Shown here in pieces: positions 6,298 to 9,621 of a stretch of DNA of 9,621 nucleotides. Made by a program: the position numbers and the translations under genes. The DNA is from Puniceicoccales bacterium (GTDB lineage: Bacteria; Verrucomicrobiota; Verrucomicrobiia; Opitutales; JAIRKQ01), in assembly GCA_031288455.1 (NCBI GenBank), contig JAITRI010000072.1, forward strand, positions 1-9,621. Direction: 5' to 3'. The notes under the pieces are model-generated. The model saw nothing but the letters and a program-made list of their open reading frames with translations, was not told where the DNA came from and ran no database searches. Position 1 is the stretch's first letter. Each line of letters opens with the position of its first letter.

Positions 6298-6831
6298 CTA
6301 TGTCGGCCAATCTGGCATCACATATGTGTCATTCGGCAGGTTATTGTCGCATATCGCTTTCTTTTTAATGTGGAGTATGTCACAAATTTTATTTTGTGCT
6401 CGCAAAAGGAAAATAAGGGCATCGACCACCTCATCAGGCCTCAGTGAAGGGGCTATTTTGTCCACATAATTCCTAAGCTCAGCTTCTGAAATAATTTCTT
6501 CTTTGGCGGTCATTTGGGCGTTTTCACAGCCCGTGCTTGTATTCCCCCTGTGCGTAAATTCCACTTGCGAAGCGCGGACAATTTCATTGGTGATTAAATA
6601 AAATGATGCAGTGCCTTTTTTTCTGCGGTGGATGGAAACAAACCTACCACAGCCATTTTTCTGTGTCCAGCGGAAGTTCTCCAGCTCTTTTAATTTTGAA
6701 TCCTGAATTCCGCAGACTGTAATCTCTTGGGCTCGATGATCCCTGATTTCGGATGCCTCATAGCCGCAGTTTCTGGCGCGGTAGACAGGAACTTCATGCG
6801 CGGATATAAAATCTTTGTGCTGCCCCTCCAT
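6298..6831 (-). CDS. Hypothetical protein, 177 aa
   Basis: Starts at ATG 6831 (MEGQHKDFISAHEVPVYRAR) in an AT-rich leader. There is no SD, and a TTGACG at 6869-6864 has only badly spaced -10 candidates. I do not recognise a clear family. Residues about 28-82 (DHRAQEITVC ... RFVSIHRRKKG ... FYLITNE) loosely follow the pattern of the middle of ISAs1-type DDE transposases (HGR.E.R..., then a conserved Trp, then R.R...G...YYITS). The following domain of that family, however, is absent. The rest (about 107-177) is a charged helical segment with RPDEVVDALIFLLRAQNKI. It may be a chimeric relic or a small real gene. Its neighbours are both decayed genes, which favours accessory DNA. Confidence 0.45.
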   Translation of the reverse strand: MEGQHKDFISAHEVPVYRARNCGYEASEIRDHRAQEITVCGIQDSKLKELENFRWTQKNGCGRFVSIHRRKKGTASFYLITNEIVRASQVEFTHRGNTSTGCENAQMTAKEEIISEAELRNYVDKIAPSLRPDEVVDALIFLLRAQNKICDILHIKKKAICDNNLPNDTYVMPDWPT

Positions 6832-6980
6832 ATTGCGAATATATGTAATATATTTTATCTTTACGTCAATTTAAATACAGAATTGAGCGGCAAAATTTTC
6901 CAATTTTCGAATTTTTTGGGGACAATTTCCGCAGGCAGCGGCAATTGTAAAAAAACGCAAAACTTATGCAGAGAGGAGGA

Positions 6981-7160
6981 ATGGAAATAAATGAATGTCA
7001 ATGGAGTCAAGGAAAGATGGTATTATGCCTGGAGCAAATGGTTCCCGATGGGCATGCCTACAGGAAATTTCGGACGCTTTTGAATTTTGACAGCATAAAC
7101 GCTCGATTTTCGCAGATCTGCAACGGACACAAAAAATTAAATGGACCCTGCCCATGGGAC
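6981..7160 (+). pseudogene. N-terminal fragment of a transposase (IS1182/DUF772-like)
   Basis: The frame from ATG 6981 reads MEINECQWSQGKMV..LEQMVPDGHAYRKFRTLLNFDSI, which resembles the conserved N-terminus of IS1182-type transposases (LE..VP.DH..RKID..IDFS.I). After about residue 50 the expected GRP..DP segment is not present, and the DDE catalytic domain is missing. The frame instead runs antisense into the phosphatase gene. An AGGAGG at 6974-6979 sits too close to this ATG to be a normal SD. No inverted repeats or target duplication were identified. This is a truncated insertion-sequence relic, assigned from a short match. Confidence 0.5.
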
Positions 7161-7179
7161 ACGCGAGGCATTGTGGGAA

Positions 7180-7749
7180 CTAGAATGAAACTTCGTAGGC
7201 AACCATTGTGCCGGACTCATCGGAAGTTACGGCGATGTTTGACTTTTCATCGACGAATATCCACGTACAGATTATGGAAATGGCGGCGCCGGCCAAAACG
7301 TCGTGTAGGTAGTGTTTTCTGGCATGCACCCTCGAGTAGTCCGTAAAAATCGCCAATCCATATGGTATGATCGCATGGCTAAAACCGTATCTTCGGTGGA
7401 TGAATGATGCTCCGACGAACGCACTGGAAGTGTGGCCGCTGGGGAACGAATCCTTTCGCCTTCCTTCGGTGTAATTTGGCCGCTTTTCCTTGGTTGCAAA
7501 TTTTAGGGAATGGACAGTCAATTGGGAAGACCCCAGGGTATAGAAAAATTGTTTGGTGCCGTCGTAGTCCCCGTCCCACAGGGAAAGGGCAAAGGCATAG
7601 GCTGGAATGGCGTATTGGAGGATATCTCCCGCGCTTTCCATGGAATCCTTTGCCATGAGGCGGTTCATAGGCAACGCGCCGATGGCCACGGCGACGAAAA
7701 CCCCACATAATTTATGGACAAAACTCACTACAATCCCGGCAGCTGTCAT
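7180..7749 (-). CDS. PAP2-family membrane-associated phosphatase
   Basis: A PAP2 (type 2 phosphatidic acid phosphatase / acid phosphatase) enzyme, which removes phosphate from lipid or small-molecule phosphates, usually outside the cytoplasmic membrane. From ATG 7749 it is 189 aa. All three catalytic motifs are intact: K83-x6-R90-P91 (KFATKEKRP), PSGH 103-106, and S139-R140-x5-H146-x3-D150 (SRVHARKHYLHD). The first 35 residues contain a hydrophobic stretch (VVSFVHKLCGVFVAVAIGAL) that acts as signal or anchor. Further hydrophobic segments are about 45-57 and 151-165. The same frame reaches a TTG at 7764, less likely as start. It stands alone, so the substrate cannot be inferred. Confidence 0.9.
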   Translation of the reverse strand: MTAAGIVVSFVHKLCGVFVAVAIGALPMNRLMAKDSMESAGDILQYAIPAYAFALSLWDGDYDGTKQFFYTLGSSQLTVHSLKFATKEKRPNYTEGRRKDSFPSGHTSSAFVGASFIHRRYGFSHAIIPYGLAIFTDYSRVHARKHYLHDVLAGAAISIICTWIFVDEKSNIAVTSDESGTMVAYEVSF

Positions 7750-7807
7750 GATACAAGATTCCAAAAAAAAAGCAAGAAAAAAACCGCATATGGCAATCGG
7801 CGCCTCA

Positions 7808-7854
7808 GGGCGCAGCCACTGCCATCACCGCATCCGCAAAGCGGATGCGGGTCG
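7808..7854. repeat. Twin-hairpin dispersed repeat, copy 2
   Basis: 47 bases matching 5817-5863 with one mismatch (c5827/a7818), same orientation. The 10-bp hairpin (7828-7850) is perfect. The first hairpin is weakened here to a 6-bp stem with a bulge because the bases before 7808 differ. It lies downstream of transaldolase and upstream of the PAP2 gene (both minus strand), where it could end tal transcription, although it has no adjacent T-run. Confidence 0.9.
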
Positions 7855-8037
7855 CTTCGCGCGCGATAGCGGAAATCGTCGGAAATTTAAAGGCAAAGCA
7901 ATCGAAAAATTAAAAGCATGGACGCCGTGAATTTTCCTACAGCGCTTTGCACTGGTGCATTTTTTGGCTTCCTCTCCGCGCATCTGCCGGGCAAATTAAG
8001 CATGTTTGCGTTCCGGGTTTAGTGCCGTTGGCGGTGT

Positions 8038-8997
8038 TCACCGGAGCAATAGTCGCTCAATTTCTTCAATATCCGCCACGAAATTTCCTATGCCCTCGGA
8101 AAGTTTTTCGGTTGCCATAGCGTTTGCGCTCAGTCCATTGCGGAAAAATTTTTCATCGCACGGGATCCTTTCCATTGGCATATTTTTCCCGATGTCGGGC
8201 GATAGCACAACCTTTATTTTCTGCGACATTGCGCCCAATTTTTCCAGTAGAGGTGGGCTTATGGTCAACAGATCACACCCCGCGAGCGCAATGATTTCGT
8301 CGGTATTCCTGAAGCTGGCCCCCATCACTTCCGTCCCGTAGTCAAAGTGTTTGCAGTAATTAAAAATCTCCACGACGGATTTTACTCCCGGATCATCGGG
8401 CCCCGCGTAGGACATGTGAGTTTTATTGGTGTACCAGTCCAAAATTCTTCCCACAAACGGCGAAATCAGCGTAGCGCCAGCGGCGGCACATGCCGCCGCC
8501 TGCACCATTGAAAATAGCAGCGTCAAATTGCACCCTATGCCGTCCTTTTCCAATATTCTTGCCGCCTGAATCCCCTCCCAAGTGGCCGCAATTTTTATCA
8601 GTACTCTTCCGCGATCGATGCCGTGCGATTCATACAGTTTCAGCAGATGTTTCGCCCTTTCTACTGTCCCACTCGCGTCGAATGATAGCCGTGCGTCCAC
8701 TTCGGTGGACACTCGTCCAGGCACAATTTTTAAAATTTCAACGCCGAATAGCACCAGCAGCTCATCAACGGCATCGGAAATTCCACGCGCTGCGGCAATG
8801 TTGCTGCAGGCGTCAACCAGATGCGCATACTGCGGCAATTTCGCGGCTTTCAGAATCAGCGACGGATTCGTTGTGGCATCCTGCGGTTTAAATTTTCCAA
8901 TAAGCTCGAAATCTCCGCTGTCGGCGACAATTTTCGTAGCAGATTTTAATTGCTCCAGTACGGATTGCACGGCAGCTAGGACTAAATAAATTTGCAT
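8038..8997 (-). CDS. tal: Transaldolase (TalB type)
   Basis: Transfers a dihydroxyacetone unit between sedoheptulose-7-phosphate and glyceraldehyde-3-phosphate in the non-oxidative pentose phosphate pathway. From ATG 8997 it is 319 aa (E. coli TalB is 317). Key residues are present: Asp26 in VADSGD, the QDATTNPSLIL motif (39-49), Glu99 in VSTEVDARLSFD, and the Schiff-base Lys135 in RVLIKIAATW. An in-frame GTG at 8970 would place the first Asp at position 17 as in TalB and remove a hydrophobic extension (MQIYLVLAA). Neither start has a clear SD, so the exact N-terminus is open. It is divergent from the PFOR gene across about 150 bases. Confidence 0.96.
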   Translation of the reverse strand: MQIYLVLAAVQSVLEQLKSATKIVADSGDFELIGKFKPQDATTNPSLILKAAKLPQYAHLVDACSNIAAARGISDAVDELLVLFGVEILKIVPGRVSTEVDARLSFDASGTVERAKHLLKLYESHGIDRGRVLIKIAATWEGIQAARILEKDGIGCNLTLLFSMVQAAACAAAGATLISPFVGRILDWYTNKTHMSYAGPDDPGVKSVVEIFNYCKHFDYGTEVMGASFRNTDEIIALAGCDLLTISPPLLEKLGAMSQKIKVVLSPDIGKNMPMERIPCDEKFFRNGLSANAMATEKLSEGIGNFVADIEEIERLLLR

Positions 8998-9150
8998 CGC
9001 GCGCAATGGTAAAATTAATGCCCAGCGGCGCTAATCGCCCGTAAATTATTGCCAAGCGTGCGCCGCGGTAAAAATTTGTGCAATAATCTCTTGCAAGCCA
9101 TCGGTGGAGCGCTTGAATACTCCGGGAGGCAGTGTGAGTGTGAGGGGCAA

Positions 9151-9621
9151 ATGAAAGGTAAAGATTTTTGCATTTACGACGCCAATGAGGCGGTCGCCGA
9201 TGTGGCCTATAGGGCGAGTGAAGTTGTCGCAATTTATCCCATCACGCCGTCGTCTCCGATGGCTGAACACTGCGACGAATGGTCGGCGAAGGGACGCGAA
9301 AACATCTGGGGAATAGTTCCATCCGTCAACGAAATGCAGTCCGAAGGCGGCGCAGCGGGCGCAATGCACGGAGCTCTGCAGTGTGGCGCGCTGACGACAA
9401 CATTTACGGCGTCGCAGGGACTGCTGCTGATGATCCCGAATATGTATAAAATTGCCGGAGAACTGACGGCGTTTGTCATGCACGTAACGGCTCGCAGTTT
9501 GGCGACGCACGCACTGTCAATTTTCGGGGATCACTCGGACGTCATGGCATGCCGCCAGACTGGATTCGCGATGTTGGCATCAACTTCCGTGCAGGAGGCG
9601 CACGACATGGCATGCATTTCG
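9151..9621 (+). CDS. nifJ: Pyruvate:ferredoxin (flavodoxin) oxidoreductase, N-terminal part
   Basis: PFOR oxidises pyruvate to acetyl-CoA and CO2 with thiamine diphosphate and Fe-S clusters, reducing ferredoxin; it is typical of anaerobes. Only the first 157 residues, most of domain I, lie in the window; the gene runs off the right edge. Family motifs seen are YPITPSSPMAE (29-39, with the substrate-site Thr32) and SEGGAAGAMHGAL (64-76). TFTASQGLLLMIPNMYKIAG (84-103) and HVTARSLATHALSIFGDHSD (111-130, with Arg115) follow. The start ATG 9151 has a good SD (GAGGGG, spacing about five). The whole frame is open and conserved, so it looks functional as far as visible. A single-chain enzyme of about 1,170-1,200 aa is expected. 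Confidence 0.95.
   Translation, partial: MKGKDFCIYDANEAVADVAYRASEVVAIYPITPSSPMAEHCDEWSAKGRENIWGIVPSVNEMQSEGGAAGAMHGALQCGALTTTFTASQGLLLMIPNMYKIAGELTAFVMHVTARSLATHALSIFGDHSDVMACRQTGFAMLASTSVQEAHDMACIS

Noticed and set aside
6191..6469. ORF with CLRCGSP, a possible zinc-ribbon of an IS1-type transposase
   Set aside because: Only one CxxC pair is clean, the second pair does not appear in the same frame, and the frame overlaps the 177-aa gene. Not enough to call.
7918..8022. 34-codon plus-strand ORF (MDAVNFPTALCTGAFFGFLS...), possible small membrane protein
   Set aside because: No SD, very short, and close to the tal 3' end; indistinguishable from chance.
9046..9510. 154-codon minus-strand ORF
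   Set aside because: Antisense to the strongly conserved PFOR N-terminus; Arg-rich and featureless.

Overview
The window is bacterial chromosome. It carries a ribosomal protein operon, two tRNAs, several housekeeping or metabolic genes, and short stretches of accessory and decaying DNA. The last gene is the start of a pyruvate:ferredoxin oxidoreductase, which points to an anaerobic or fermentative organism. Shine-Dalgarno signals are often weak and several genes appear to use GTG starts. The phylum cannot be fixed from the sequence alone. Overall style (weak SDs, one-gene units, PFOR, unknown Ser/Thr-rich proteins) makes me lean towards a host-associated Verrucomicrobiota-like lineage, but this is a guess.

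Layout. Positions 1-332 are gene-poor and hold two copies of a 134-bp-period tandem repeat, plus a strong SD followed by a nine-codon ORF. Next come rpmA (L27) and rplU (L21) on the minus strand, then tRNA-Asp(GTC) and tRNA-Tyr(GTA) on the plus strand. Positions 1705-3910 form a cassette. Near-identical 69-bp direct repeats bound two minus-strand genes of unknown function (468 and 115 aa), which are visibly more AT-rich than their neighbours. A promoter with an inverted repeat between its boxes sits directly at the 468-aa start codon. After the cassette comes an M20-family metallopeptidase (minus).

Positions 5334-7180 are accessory. They hold a small unknown ORF, a twin-hairpin repeat, a frameshifted C-terminal remnant of a DNA2/UPF1-like superfamily I helicase, an unknown 177-aa gene and an N-terminal transposase remnant. 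A PAP2-type phosphatase (minus) follows, then a second copy of the twin-hairpin repeat, then a transaldolase (minus). The window ends with the PFOR gene (plus), divergent from transaldolase and cut by the window edge.

Functionally, transaldolase (pentose phosphate pathway) and PFOR (pyruvate to acetyl-CoA plus reduced ferredoxin) fit a sugar-fermenting anaerobe, and the dipeptidase fits peptide use. The most unusual items are the repeat-flanked two-gene cassette and the dispersed twin-hairpin repeat, one copy of which abuts a decayed helicase.
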